A stretch of DNA of 64,000 nucleotides from Actinomycetota bacterium (GTDB taxonomy: Bacteria; Actinomycetota; Actinomycetes; Streptosporangiales; Streptosporangiaceae), in NCBI GenBank assembly GCA_003168255.1, contig PMSU01000055.1, positions 42,551 to 106,550 of the forward strand, written 5' to 3'. The notes beneath the pieces are model-generated. The model searched no databases, was not told the DNA's origin, and saw nothing but the letters and a program-made list of their open reading frames with translations. The translations under genes and the position numbers were made by a program. Positions 1-8,106 of this stretch are shown piece after piece; the first letter of the stretch is position 1, and the number at the start of each line of letters is the position of its first letter.

Positions 1-588
1 ATGCACCAGTGGTGGGGCGACAACGTCACCGAGGGCGGCTATGACATGACCTTCTACAAGGAGGGCATGGCAACCGTGGCGCAGTACCTGCTGACCGCCC
101 GCCAGGCGGAGACCGCAGCCGGCGGCCCGCAGTCCGCCAAGGGCCAGGCCGCTTTCCAGGCCAGCCTGGTCCATCAGTTCAACGAGACCTACGCCGCTGG
201 CAAGGACTTCTGGAACGCGGCACCGTCGAACCCGACTCCGTACGGCCTCTTCGCCACCCCCGGCACCTACGCGCGCCCGGCCGCCGCCTATCTCGCGCTG
301 CGCCAGATCCTCGGCAGCACCAACTTCACCCAGGCCCTACAGCAAATCCAGCGTGACTACGGCGGCGCCAGCATCACCGAGCCTCAGCTGGAAGCCGCCT
401 TCCACCAGTGGATGCCCAACCAGAGCGGGTCCTGCCAGGCCAAGCTCAGCGATTTCTTCACCGAGTGGTTCGACACGGCCTACCCAAGCGGCGGCGGCGC
501 GAACCAGCCGCAGATCACCGGGCCCGGCCTGTCCGGGCCAGGGTTCTACAACACCACCGGCGGCTGCACCACGACCAGCACGCCATGA
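1..588 (+). CDS. M1-family metallopeptidase, C-terminal part (5' end cut by window edge)
   Basis: This is the C-terminal ~195 residues of a zinc aminopeptidase of the M1 (gluzincin) type. The visible start reads HQWWGD, which fits the second histidine of the HEXXH zinc motif, and exactly 18 residues later comes the KEGMA glutamate, the spacing expected for the third zinc ligand. The HE half of the motif lies upstream of the window, so position 1 is not the true start. Near the end, FFTEWF resembles the conserved FFxxWF of M1 enzymes. The protein ends in a Gly/Thr-rich tail. Secretion is plausible but the N-terminus is not visible. Confidence 0.8.
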   Translation: MHQWWGDNVTEGGYDMTFYKEGMATVAQYLLTARQAETAAGGPQSAKGQAAFQASLVHQFNETYAAGKDFWNAAPSNPTPYGLFATPGTYARPAAAYLALRQILGSTNFTQALQQIQRDYGGASITEPQLEAAFHQWMPNQSGSCQAKLSDFFTEWFDTAYPSGGGANQPQITGPGLSGPGFYNTTGGCTTTSTP

Positions 589-631
589 TCTGCATCACCG
601 GGCGGCGGAGAAAGTTCTTAGAGAAGGAGAT

Positions 632-943
632 TCAGGGGTGGCAAACTGGGCAGTGCCGGATGTCTTTGCCCTCAAACTCCTCAGCAAGCTCATCACGCGT
701 GCCGCAAACCGAAGTATCGTACGGGCCAGGCGACGTGATCTTTTCGCAGGTGGCATGGTGCAGCACCCTGGTCAGCGACCCAAGTTTATTTTTCCCGTAA
801 TCTACGTGACCGCCGGTTGCCCGAGGGGGCCCGCCGGGCCCGAATTCCAGATCTACGGCGATCAGGAAATCATCGGGATTACTGGCAAGCCATTCAGCGT
901 ATTGATGTCCTGGACCGCGAACGTAAGTTAGCATTTCACTCAT
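632..943 (-). CDS. small protein with C-terminal cysteine pair, function unknown
   Basis: A 103-residue protein starting at an ATG (943). The ORF track extends it upstream with Arg-rich sequence that overlaps the next gene and looks non-coding. The body has an aromatic N-terminal part (HQYAEWLASNPDDF), a central HATC motif and a CPVC motif near the C-terminus, so one Cys and one CxxC pair could bind a metal. The pattern resembles small actinobacterial hypothetical proteins in which a fragment like WLAxxPDGF precedes HxxxC and CxxC. No clear ribosome binding site is visible. The function is unknown. Confidence 0.6.
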   Translation of the reverse strand: MSEMLTYVRGPGHQYAEWLASNPDDFLIAVDLEFGPGGPPRATGGHVDYGKNKLGSLTRVLHHATCEKITSPGPYDTSVCGTRDELAEEFEGKDIRHCPVCHP

Positions 944-989
944 AGTACCGCGTCGGCGATTTCTGTGAGGCGCCGCGGCGAAGGCCCGG

Positions 990-2546
990 TCACCGCCGCG
1001 ACAGCTCGCCCGGCGAGCCCGCCGTTTCGGACCACCGGGACTCCACCGGCTGGCCGAACCAGAGCGCGAGCGCCGCCCGGAACTGGTCCGCGAGAACAGC
1101 GTCATCATCGGTCCCGGCGTCCTTCAAAGCCCCCCACGCCACGATCCCGTCCGGCCGGATGAGCAGGCTCTCGGTTCCCGGCGTACCGGCGACGACCCGC
1201 ACCCGATCACCGCGGTATCCGGCGGTGGCCCGCGACCAGCGGGAATCCGCCGAACCGTCCACGACCAGCCCGCCGGGCGTCCTCAGCAGCTCATACAGCC
1301 GCACGCTGCCGTCGGCGGAGTCGATCAGCCGGTCAGCGACCATCCGCCCGGCTTCCGGATGGTCGCCGACGATCGGATAGGGCTGATCCACGCCGGTCAT
1401 CAGCCTGCTCACGTGCTGGTTCGCGTCGTCGTAGCCCATCAGCTCGCCAAACAGTGCCCGCAGAGCGCTGACCTGCGGATCGGGTCGCATCAGGGCGATC
1501 TGCGCCCGGGTGTTCGCCAGCGCCGTTGCGCCTACCGGATGGCGTTCGGCCGTGTAGGAATCCAGCAGGGCCGGCGGGGCGCTCCCGGCAATCGTGGCGG
1601 CAAGCTTCCAGCCCAGGTTCGCCGCGTCCTGGAAGCCCAGGTTGAGCCCCTGGCCGCCGAACGGCGGATGGACATGGGCGGCATCGCCGGCCAGCAGCAG
1701 CCGGCCGCGGCGGTACGCATCGGCCTGGCGCGTGTTGTCTGTCCACCTGGTCCCGGTATGCAGGGCCGTGACGGTCACGTCCGTGCCGGAGACACGGCGC
1801 AGGCTGGCCTGGACCTCGGCCGCGTCGACCGCCGCGGCCCGGTCCGCGGGCGGCCCGTCGAACTCGACGGTGAGTACCCGGGAGGGACCAGGGCCAAACA
1901 CGAACATGCCGCGCCCGGTGCGGTGCCAGCCCTTCTCCAGCGGGTTCGGCTCCGCGATGTCGACCAGCGCCTGGCGCCCGGTGATGGTCGCGTCGGTGCC
2001 AGCGAAGCCGAATCCGCCGAGCCTGCGCACCAGGCTCCGGCCACCGTCGCAGCCGACGAGATACCGCGCGGTCAGCACGATGCTGTCGCCATCGTGTGCC
2101 ACGGTCACCGCCGCCGCGTCGCCGTCGTCGCTGACCGCCGTGACCTCGTGCTCGCGCAGGATCGCCGCGCCGAGGTCCGCCGCGTAACGCTCCAGGACGG
2201 TCTCGACATCGGCCTGCTGGGCGAAGATCGGCATCGTCCGGATCTCGGGCGCGCCGCGCAGCACCCAGAGGCCGGCGAAGTGGCCGAGCGGCACTGGGGT
2301 ACCAGCGTTGCCAGCCTTGGCGAAGATGCTGAGATCCGGCTGCGGGAACTCGTCGAGCAGACCTCGCTGGTCGAATAGCTCGGCCGACTGAGGTCCCGCC
2401 GAACCGGCCTTGATCTGCCGCGATGGCTCGCCCAGCCGCTCGATCACGGCCACCGACACGCCGAAGCGCCGCAGTTCCCCGGCGAGGAAGAGTCCCACCG
2501 GGCCAGCACCGGGTACGATCACGTCATAAGATTTTTGTAGTGTCAC
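990..2546 (-). CDS. FAD-dependent aromatic monooxygenase (PHBH fold)
   Basis: A 518-residue class A flavin monooxygenase, expected to hydroxylate an aromatic or polyketide substrate using NAD(P)H and O2. The N-terminus carries the FAD dinucleotide motif GAGPVG, the middle has the DG motif (CDGGRSLVRR), and the GD motif (GDAAHVHPPFGGQGLN) binds the flavin ribityl chain. The C-terminal ~100 residues form the thioredoxin-like extension typical of PgaE/RdmE-like and rifampicin-monooxygenase-like members. The start is a GTG at 2546 that overlaps an operator-like palindrome. It is transcribed divergently from a TetR gene, which probably represses it. The substrate cannot be told from sequence. Confidence 0.9.
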   Translation of the reverse strand: MTLQKSYDVIVPGAGPVGLFLAGELRRFGVSVAVIERLGEPSRQIKAGSAGPQSAELFDQRGLLDEFPQPDLSIFAKAGNAGTPVPLGHFAGLWVLRGAPEIRTMPIFAQQADVETVLERYAADLGAAILREHEVTAVSDDGDAAAVTVAHDGDSIVLTARYLVGCDGGRSLVRRLGGFGFAGTDATITGRQALVDIAEPNPLEKGWHRTGRGMFVFGPGPSRVLTVEFDGPPADRAAAVDAAEVQASLRRVSGTDVTVTALHTGTRWTDNTRQADAYRRGRLLLAGDAAHVHPPFGGQGLNLGFQDAANLGWKLAATIAGSAPPALLDSYTAERHPVGATALANTRAQIALMRPDPQVSALRALFGELMGYDDANQHVSRLMTGVDQPYPIVGDHPEAGRMVADRLIDSADGSVRLYELLRTPGGLVVDGSADSRWSRATAGYRGDRVRVVAGTPGTESLLIRPDGIVAWGALKDAGTDDDAVLADQFRAALALWFGQPVESRWSETAGSPGELSRR

Positions 2547-2563
2547 GAATATTAGAGTAACAC
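2540..2563. promoter_or_regulatory. candidate TetR operator (24-bp imperfect palindrome)
   Basis: GTGTCAC and GTAACAC form arms matching at 6 of 7 positions around a 10-bp AT-rich spacer. The site overlaps the GTG start of the monooxygenase and lies about 20 bp before the TetR start, where one repressor could control both genes. Confidence 0.55.
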
Positions 2564-2584
2564 CATGTTTGTGGAAGGGTGGTC

Positions 2585-3265
2585 GTGCCCCCCAAAGCCG
2601 CGTCTGGCCTGCGCGAGCAGAAGAAGGCGAGAACCCGCAGCGCCATCGCCGTCGCGGCCGCGGATCTCTTCGGCCGCCATGGCTACCCGAACGTCACGAT
2701 GACGCAGGTCGCGGCCGCGGCCGGTGTTGCCGACCAGACGCTGTACAACTACTTCCCGACCAAGGAGAGCCTGGTCTTCGACAAGTCCGACGAATTCGAG
2801 CAGCACCTGATCGAGACGCTGACAGCTCGCGCCCGCGGCATCAGCGTGATCGACGCGTACGCCGCGTGGCTCAGCCAGTTCCTGCTGGGCGAACCCGCCC
2901 GGCGCGCGCTCGCCAGCCCGGGCGGCATGCCCCGCCTCGTGGTCGCCAGCGACGCGCTGCATCGCGGGTTTCTCGATGTTGCCCACCGGATGGCGACCAG
3001 GCTGGCCGGGGCGCTCAGCGATACCGGCGGGTTCGCCGGACCGGCCGCCGTCGCCGCCGCCGATGCGCTGCTCGCCGTCCTGGTGCGCGCCGTCGAACAG
3101 CTTGGCGCCGCGACCGATGAAGCCATGCTGGACGACATCGCCGCCCGGGTCAGCGCCGCCATCGACGCCCTCCGGCCGCTGTTCGCCGAGGATCGCCGGC
3201 CCGCGCCCAGGCTTGAAAACCGGTTATTCCGAACGGGGGGTTGCCGGTCCCTCACCCGTACCTGA
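2585..3265 (+). CDS. TetR-family transcriptional regulator
   Basis: A ~226-residue TetR regulator. The N-terminal helix-turn-helix is clear (TRSAIAVAAADLFGRHGYPNVTM, then VADQTLYNYFPTKESL), and the C-terminal ligand-binding part is Ala-rich and not assignable to a ligand. The ORF opens at GTG 2579, but GGAAGGG at 2573-2579 is better spaced for the second GTG at 2585, which I chose. It is divergent from the flavin monooxygenase and likely responds to its substrate. Its 3' end overlaps the convergent GNAT gene by 42 bp. Confidence 0.88.
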   Translation: MPPKAASGLREQKKARTRSAIAVAAADLFGRHGYPNVTMTQVAAAAGVADQTLYNYFPTKESLVFDKSDEFEQHLIETLTARARGISVIDAYAAWLSQFLLGEPARRALASPGGMPRLVVASDALHRGFLDVAHRMATRLAGALSDTGGFAGPAAVAAADALLAVLVRAVEQLGAATDEAMLDDIAARVSAAIDALRPLFAEDRRPAPRLENRLFRTGGCRSLTRT

Positions 3266-3802
3266 ACGCTGCCGCCTGAAGGCGACGTGCGGCCGAATGG
3301 GGTGGCCAGGCTCGATCCTCGGGTGCTCGAAGTGAGCGTACGGAGTCATCCCGATCCGCCGCATGACGGCCTGCGACGGCTCGTTGAGAACCGCCGTCAT
3401 CGACCAGATCTCATGCAGGCCGATGCCGTTGAAGGCTACGTCCACGGCAGCGGCGGCGGCCTCGGTGGCATACCCGTGGTGCCAGGCGTGCTGAGCTAGC
3501 CGCCAGCCCACCTCCATGCCGCCCCAGCCAGGGACGCCCTCGGGCATCGGGTTCAGGCCGGTGAACCCGAGGAACTCCGCCGTGTCTGGCAGCTCGAGCA
3601 CCCACAACCCAAACCCCTGCCGTTCGAACAAGGACTCCATCCGGTCCACGCTGACATCGCTGGCCGCCCGGTCCTGTAGAGCCGGAAAGTAGCGCATCAC
3701 CACGGGGTCGGCGTTCATCGCCGCATACGGGTCCCGGTCCGCCTCCCGCCAGCGCCGCATCAGCAGCCGGTCGGTGCGGATGGTGTCGAAGCGATCCCCC
3801 AT
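3224..3802 (-). CDS. GNAT-family N-acetyltransferase (RimJ/RimL type)
   Basis: A 192-residue acetyltransferase that would move acetyl from acetyl-CoA to an amine. The N-terminus has the RTDRLLMRRW start typical of RimJ/RimL-type GNATs, the core contains GWRLAQHAWHHGYATEA (the acetyl-CoA-binding motif A region), and the C-terminal part has NEPSQAVMRRIGM, the usual NxxSxxVxxRxG segment. The start ATG at 3802 lies inside the 3' end of the LysR gene (43-bp overlap). A TACGCT hexamer six bases upstream suggests it can also be transcribed leaderless. The substrate is unknown. Confidence 0.88.
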   Translation of the reverse strand: MGDRFDTIRTDRLLMRRWREADRDPYAAMNADPVVMRYFPALQDRAASDVSVDRMESLFERQGFGLWVLELPDTAEFLGFTGLNPMPEGVPGWGGMEVGWRLAQHAWHHGYATEAAAAAVDVAFNGIGLHEIWSMTAVLNEPSQAVMRRIGMTPYAHFEHPRIEPGHPIRPHVAFRRQRSGTGEGPATPRSE

Positions 3803-4746
3803 CCCAGCAGCGTAGCCGCCGCCCGAGCGGGACCGGGAAGTAGCGGCCCGCAGGTTTCGAGCCCGGTGGGGACGGCGGTGCGCAGGGCGGCGGTGACGGT
3901 GGCGACGGCGGGGTGCGCGTCGGCTCCGGCGCGGTGGGCGGTCATGGTCCGCCTGCGGATCGGCATCCGGGTCAGCACCACGCCGGGTGCCGGATTCACC
4001 GCGCCGAGCTGCGGGATCAGCGCGACTCCCTGCCCGGCGGCGACCAGGGCCAGCACGGTGGCGAACTCGTCAATATGGTGCCGGACGCGCGGGGTGAAAC
4101 CGGCGGCCTGACAGGCCCGGATGGTCATCGCGTGGCAGGCCGTGCCCGGGATCGCCGTGATCCAGGGCATGTCCTGGCAGCCGGTGATCGCCTGGCCGTC
4201 GGAGTTCCCCATCGGAGCAGCCGACGCCAGATACACCGGTTCGCTGCACAGCGGCTGGGTGGCCAGGCCTGGTTCGGTCGGCTGAGGGACGAAGTCGTAG
4301 TCGTGGATCAGCGCGAGGTCCAGGTCACCTGCGCGCAGCGCGTCGGCGACGTTGGCCGGATCGATCTCCGAGACCATCGGCTCCAGGCCAGGGTGCTCGC
4401 GGGCGAGGGCGGTCAGAGCGGCCGGGAGGATCGCGCGCGCCGCTGTCGGAAAGGTGCCGATGCGCAGCGGGCCGGCCAGGCCGTGGCGGGCGTCGACCAG
4501 CTCGCCTGCGGCCTGTTCCAGTCGTTGCAGGACCGCCTCGGCGTGACGGGCCAGGTTCTGCCCGGCGGGGGTCAATCGCACCCGTCGCCCTGTCCGTTCC
4601 AGCAGCGGCACGCCCGCCTCGCGCTCCAGGACGGCCAGCTGCTGGGAGACCGCCGAGGGGCTGAAGGACAGCGCCTGGGCGACGGCGGCGATGGTGCCAC
4701 GCAGGGCGAGTTCGCGCAGCAGGCGCAGCCGACGAACATCGAGCAT
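3760..4746 (-). CDS. LysR-family transcriptional regulator
   Basis: A 328-residue LysR regulator with the standard N-terminal winged helix (LRLLRELALRGTIAAVAQAL, then SPSAVSQQLAVLEREAG) followed by a periplasmic-binding-protein-like effector domain. The last ~40 codons overlap the GNAT gene and look unlike family members, so the extreme C-terminus may be a read-on extension. It is divergent from the DapA-like gene with 72 bp between, the usual arrangement for a LysR protein controlling its neighbour. Confidence 0.9.
   Translation of the reverse strand: MLDVRRLRLLRELALRGTIAAVAQALSFSPSAVSQQLAVLEREAGVPLLERTGRRVRLTPAGQNLARHAEAVLQRLEQAAGELVDARHGLAGPLRIGTFPTAARAILPAALTALAREHPGLEPMVSEIDPANVADALRAGDLDLALIHDYDFVPQPTEPGLATQPLCSEPVYLASAAPMGNSDGQAITGCQDMPWITAIPGTACHAMTIRACQAAGFTPRVRHHIDEFATVLALVAAGQGVALIPQLGAVNPAPGVVLTRMPIRRRTMTAHRAGADAHPAVATVTAALRTAVPTGLETCGPLLPGPARAAATLLGWGIASTPSAPTGC
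3809..3814 (-). promoter_or_regulatory. candidate leaderless -10 element for the GNAT gene
   Basis: On the minus strand TACGCT is followed by six bases (GCTGGG) and the ATG at 3802. This is the spacing expected for a leaderless actinobacterial transcript. The same TACGCT hexamer precedes the genes at 38534 and 39675. Confidence 0.4.
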
Positions 4747-4818
4747 CAGCTCAGCTTACGCTGGAACCCACAAAGGCGAACTGGACCCGCACAAGGCGGC
4801 TGGGACACGCTGGTGACT

Positions 4819-5718
4819 ATGACCTTGAAAACCGCCCTCCGTGGGATTCATGTACCGCTGATCACGCCGTTGACCGCTGACGGCCAGATCGCGACGGACA
4901 CCCTAGAGCGGCTCGCTCACGATGTTCTGGCTGCGGGCGCCACCGGGATCGTCGCGCTGGGGACGACCGCCGAGGCCGCCACTCTCGCCGAAACGGAGAG
5001 GCGCGCTGTCATCGACGTGTGCGCCCGGGTCTGCCGCGAGCGTGACGCGACCCTGATCATCGGCGCGGGCAGCAACGACACCCGGGGCAGCGCGACCGCC
5101 CTCGCGCAGCTCGCGGCGTGGCCGGACGTGACGGCCGCGCTGGTCCCCGTGCCGTACTTCACCCGGCCGGGGCACCCCGGCGTGCTGGCACACTTCACCC
5201 ACCTGGCGGCCACCAGCCCCGTACCGTTGATCGTCTACCACGTCCCGTACCGCACCGGTCAGCAACTCGACGCGGCCTGCCTGCGCACGTTGGGCCGGTT
5301 GCCCGCAATCGTCGGGGTCAAGTACGCGGCCGGCGGCATCGACCCGCACGCGGTGGAGCTGCTCGGCGACCTTCCACCAGACTTCGCCGTCCTGGCCGGG
5401 GACGACCTGTTCGTCTCACCACTCCTCGCGCTCGGCGCCACCGGCGGCATCCTGGCCTCCGCCCACCTGGCCACCGGACGGTTCACCGAACTGGCCGCCG
5501 CCTGGCTCAGCGGGGACCTCCCGCGGGCCCGGAACCTCGGACACCGCCTGTCCGCCCTGTCGGCCGCCGCGTTCGCCGAACCCAACCCCACCGTGATCAA
5601 GGGCGTCCTGCACGCGCAAGGCCGCATCCCCACGCCGGACGTGCGACTGCCGCTGCTGCCCGCCGGGCAAGACACGATCAACCAGACACTCAAGCAGCTC
5701 GCCGACCTTCGGGCATAG
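4819..5718 (+). CDS. dihydrodipicolinate synthase / N-acetylneuraminate lyase family aldolase
   Basis: A 299-residue class I aldolase of the DapA superfamily. It keeps the GTTAEAATL loop (pyruvate carboxylate binding), YHVPYRTG with the catalytic tyrosine, and VGVKYAAGG with the Schiff-base lysine. The ORF track joins it to 300 residues of non-coding frame; ATG 4819 begins the conserved GIHVPLITP region, with GTG 4813 as an alternative. It is not next to other lysine-pathway genes and sits opposite a LysR regulator. A catabolic lyase or specialised aldolase is therefore as likely as the housekeeping DapA. Confidence 0.88.
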   Translation: MTLKTALRGIHVPLITPLTADGQIATDTLERLAHDVLAAGATGIVALGTTAEAATLAETERRAVIDVCARVCRERDATLIIGAGSNDTRGSATALAQLAAWPDVTAALVPVPYFTRPGHPGVLAHFTHLAATSPVPLIVYHVPYRTGQQLDAACLRTLGRLPAIVGVKYAAGGIDPHAVELLGDLPPDFAVLAGDDLFVSPLLALGATGGILASAHLATGRFTELAAAWLSGDLPRARNLGHRLSALSAAAFAEPNPTVIKGVLHAQGRIPTPDVRLPLLPAGQDTINQTLKQLADLRA

Positions 5719-5890
5719 CCCTGGAGAACGGGGAGCACGGCCTCGGCTTAGGCGGGCAGATCCGGCAAGCCAATGTGGGCACTTTTCTTCGGACCGGGGT
5801 GTTCGCCCAGTTCGGGATGCTGCAAGGCTATGGACAAATGTGCCTGCCACTGCGCAGAGTTGGCGGTGACGCATGATCGGGAAGGATCAC

Positions 5891-6136
5891 ATGCCCAGGT
5901 TCATGGATTTCCACGATGACTTGCAGCTCCCGCAGGAAGCCATCGATCAGATAGCCGCAGGAACTCGGGAGGGCGCAACCGACGAGTTCGGCGTGCGGCA
6001 GATTGAGCTGTACCACAACGCCGACGGCAAGGTCTACTGCCTCCTGGAAGGCCCGGACGAGGAGGCGATCCGCAAGCATCACGAGGCGCTGGACGTCCCC
6101 TGCGGCGACGTGCACCGGGTAGACAGCCTGCTCTGA
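5891..6136 (+). CDS. DUF4242 / SCO4226-like small protein
   Basis: An 81-residue protein resembling the DUF4242 family, whose SCO4226 member is described as a small nickel-binding protein. The sequence begins MPRFMDFHDD and has the KVYCLLEGPDEEAIRKHHE core with the following VPCGDVHRVD strand, a ferredoxin-like fold pattern. The ORF begins upstream at 5873, but GGGAAGGA at 5879-5886 is placed for ATG 5891. The role is unknown; metal binding is inferred from the family only. Confidence 0.75.
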   Translation: MPRFMDFHDDLQLPQEAIDQIAAGTREGATDEFGVRQIELYHNADGKVYCLLEGPDEEAIRKHHEALDVPCGDVHRVDSLL

Positions 6137-6198
6137 ACCGGCACGCTGGACCAGCGAGTGACGTTCGGCACGGTGCACGGATCACGGCAGGCGGGGCG

Positions 6199-6861
6199 AT
6201 GAGCGCGGATGAACGAGTCGACCGGGCCAGGCTGCTCTACCAGCGCGCCATCTTCGATGGCGATGCCAGCGGGCTGACGCTAGCCGACCGGGAACTGGAC
6301 GCAGTCGAAGCCGATCTGTCCCTGGCCCGCGGCCGGATCATTCACGGGCGATTCCTTGACCAGCGAAGCAACGGGCCGGAGCAGCCAACCGAGGACCCGG
6401 GTGAGCTGGCGTTGTTCGAGCGTGCGGTGCAGCTTTATCAGTCGCTCGGCGACGTGCCCGGTGAGGCTGAGTCGCTGTTCTGGGTCGGCTGTCTCCACCA
6501 GGTCGTCCGGCGCGACGATGACGCTGCGGTTCCCGTTCTCGAACGGTCCTGCGAGCTCGCGGCGCAGGTCGGCGACAAGGCGACAATGTCCGACGCGCTT
6601 CGGCACCTGGGCATCGCGGAGCATGCCGCCGGCCGGCTGGACACGGCGCGGGAGCGGCTAGAGGAGTCGGTGCGGATTCGCCGGGAGATCGGGCTTATGC
6701 CCGGCGTTGCCGCGAATATGGTTGGGCTGGTGTACATCGCCGCCGGACAGGGCCGCCGTGACGAGGCATTGGCGCTGGCCGACGAGGCGGCCGTGATCGC
6801 CGAGGCCAGCGGCGCTCACGCCATCCTGCGCCAGGTCGAGGAGGCACGCTCCCAGCTGTAG
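6199..6861 (+). CDS. tetratricopeptide-repeat protein
   Basis: A 220-residue soluble protein built of helical pairs. At least three TPR-like units are visible, for example ELALFERAVQLYQSLGDVPG, then DALRHLGIAEHAAGRLDTA, then a final repeat (GRRDEALALADEAAVIAEASG). No catalytic motif or membrane segment is seen. It starts at an ATG preceded by GGCGGGG and probably works as a protein-interaction scaffold. Its partner cannot be inferred from the neighbours. Confidence 0.8.
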   Translation: MSADERVDRARLLYQRAIFDGDASGLTLADRELDAVEADLSLARGRIIHGRFLDQRSNGPEQPTEDPGELALFERAVQLYQSLGDVPGEAESLFWVGCLHQVVRRDDDAAVPVLERSCELAAQVGDKATMSDALRHLGIAEHAAGRLDTARERLEESVRIRREIGLMPGVAANMVGLVYIAAGQGRRDEALALADEAAVIAEASGAHAILRQVEEARSQL

Positions 6862-7050
6862 CCAACCGTCGCCGTCGGCCGGCTGCCCGCCTCAGCAGGA
6901 AGCGCCGTTGTCGAGATAGCGGACGCGGCCGTGACTTGGTCGTTGACAAGGTGTTGTTACAGGGGCGAAAGTCAGGTCAGATCGCCCGCGACCGGCGGGC
7001 AATGCGGCGTGCGTCGCTGTTTACGTGAAGGATGCAGAGCGAGTGATCAG

Positions 7051-7623
7051 ATGCGGCTTCTGCTAATCGGTGCTCCCGGCGCCGGCAAGGGAACCCAGGC
7101 CGAGCGTCTCGCCGCTCGGTTCGGCATCGCGCATATCTCCAGCGGCGACCTGCTGCGCCAGCACGTCAGGGACCAGACGTCACTCGGGCAGACGGTGAAG
7201 TCCTACGTCGACAACGGTGACTTGGTCCCGGACGGCGTTGTCATGGACATGCTGCGCAAACCCGTATTGGCTGCGGCGAGTGGCTATGTCCTCGATGGGT
7301 TTCCGCGGACCGTTGAACAAGCGACGGAGTCCTATGCCGTAGTCCGGGCGCTCGGGGTTGAAGTGCAGGCCGCGATTCACCTCGACGTCCCCCGCGAAGA
7401 GCTGGTGCGCCGGCTGCTGGCCCGTGGCCGCGGCTCAGAGGATGCCGAAGCCGTTGTCGAGCACCGTTTGCAGGTGTACCTGGAAAGGACTGTGCCCCTG
7501 CTCGAGTACTACGCGGGTCGCGAATGGATGTTTACCGTCGATGGTGCCCAGTCAGCGGATGCCGTGCACGAGGACATCGTGGGGCGCATCCAGAAGCTGG
7601 CCGCCTTCACCGCATCCACGTGA
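7051..7623 (+). CDS. adk: adenylate kinase, short form
   Basis: A 190-residue nucleoside monophosphate kinase (AMP + ATP to 2 ADP). The P-loop GAPGAGKGT is at the N-terminus, SSGDLLR and DGFPRT bind AMP, and RGRGSEDAEAVVEHRL is a short LID, so this is the form without the ~27-residue zinc-type LID. The ORF track starts it at 6931, but ATG 7051 gives the canonical MRLLLIGAPG start. The neighbours are not ribosomal proteins, so this may be a second copy beside the housekeeping adk; I cannot confirm that from the window. Confidence 0.88.
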   Translation: MRLLLIGAPGAGKGTQAERLAARFGIAHISSGDLLRQHVRDQTSLGQTVKSYVDNGDLVPDGVVMDMLRKPVLAAASGYVLDGFPRTVEQATESYAVVRALGVEVQAAIHLDVPREELVRRLLARGRGSEDAEAVVEHRLQVYLERTVPLLEYYAGREWMFTVDGAQSADAVHEDIVGRIQKLAAFTAST

Positions 7624-7674
7624 TGAAGCACCTTTGCCAGCCCGCAGGCCACGAGACTCTGGTACCCAGGAAGG

Positions 7675-8025
7675 GTGACAGGGCAGGGGAGCGTGTATGG
7701 GTGGCTGGCTGCGGAACGGGTGAACAGCCTTGCGCGGCTGGGCGGGCTGGAGCGGGAGTTCTCCGAGATCCTCGAGTCGTCAGGCTCGGCCGGCACCGAC
7801 GACGAGCACGACCCTGAGGGCGCGACGATCGCGTTCGAGCGGCAGCATGCCGCCGCCCTGCTCAGCCGGGCCCGTGAGCACCTCGCCCAGATTGATGCGG
7901 CCATGCTCAGGCTGACAGAGGGTAGCTATGACCAGTGTGAGAACTGCGGCCAGCCGATCGGCGCCGCCCGCCTCGCCGCCAGGCCAGTAACCACTACCTG
8001 CATTAACTGCGCCTCCCAGCGCTGA
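7675..8025 (+). CDS. TraR/DksA-type zinc-finger protein
   Basis: A 116-residue protein with a C-terminal C4 zinc finger (CENC, 17 residues, CINC) like those of DksA/TraR proteins that enter the RNA polymerase secondary channel. The preceding helices (RQHAAALLSRAREHLAQIDAAM) match the coiled-coil region. It lacks an obvious acidic DxxDxA tip, so a DksA-like activity is not assured. GTG 7675 opens the ORF, while a second GTG at 7693 is better placed behind AGGGGAG. Confidence 0.82.
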   Translation: MTGQGSVYGWLAAERVNSLARLGGLEREFSEILESSGSAGTDDEHDPEGATIAFERQHAAALLSRAREHLAQIDAAMLRLTEGSYDQCENCGQPIGAARLAARPVTTTCINCASQR

Positions 8026-8106
8026 GTCGCCAACTGAAACTGACGGACATCGGCGCCATCACGACTCCTGGCCCAGCAGCAGGGCGGTGGCCTCGCGCGC
8101 ACAGCG

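Noticed and set aside
3913-4818. N-terminal 300-residue extension of the DapA-like ORF
   Set aside because: It is antisense to a LysR gene and unlike the family; the conserved protein begins at ATG 4819.
6943-6975. TTGACA upstream of adk as a sigma-70-like -35
   Set aside because: No credible -10 hexamer lies 16-19 bp downstream, so I did not list a promoter.
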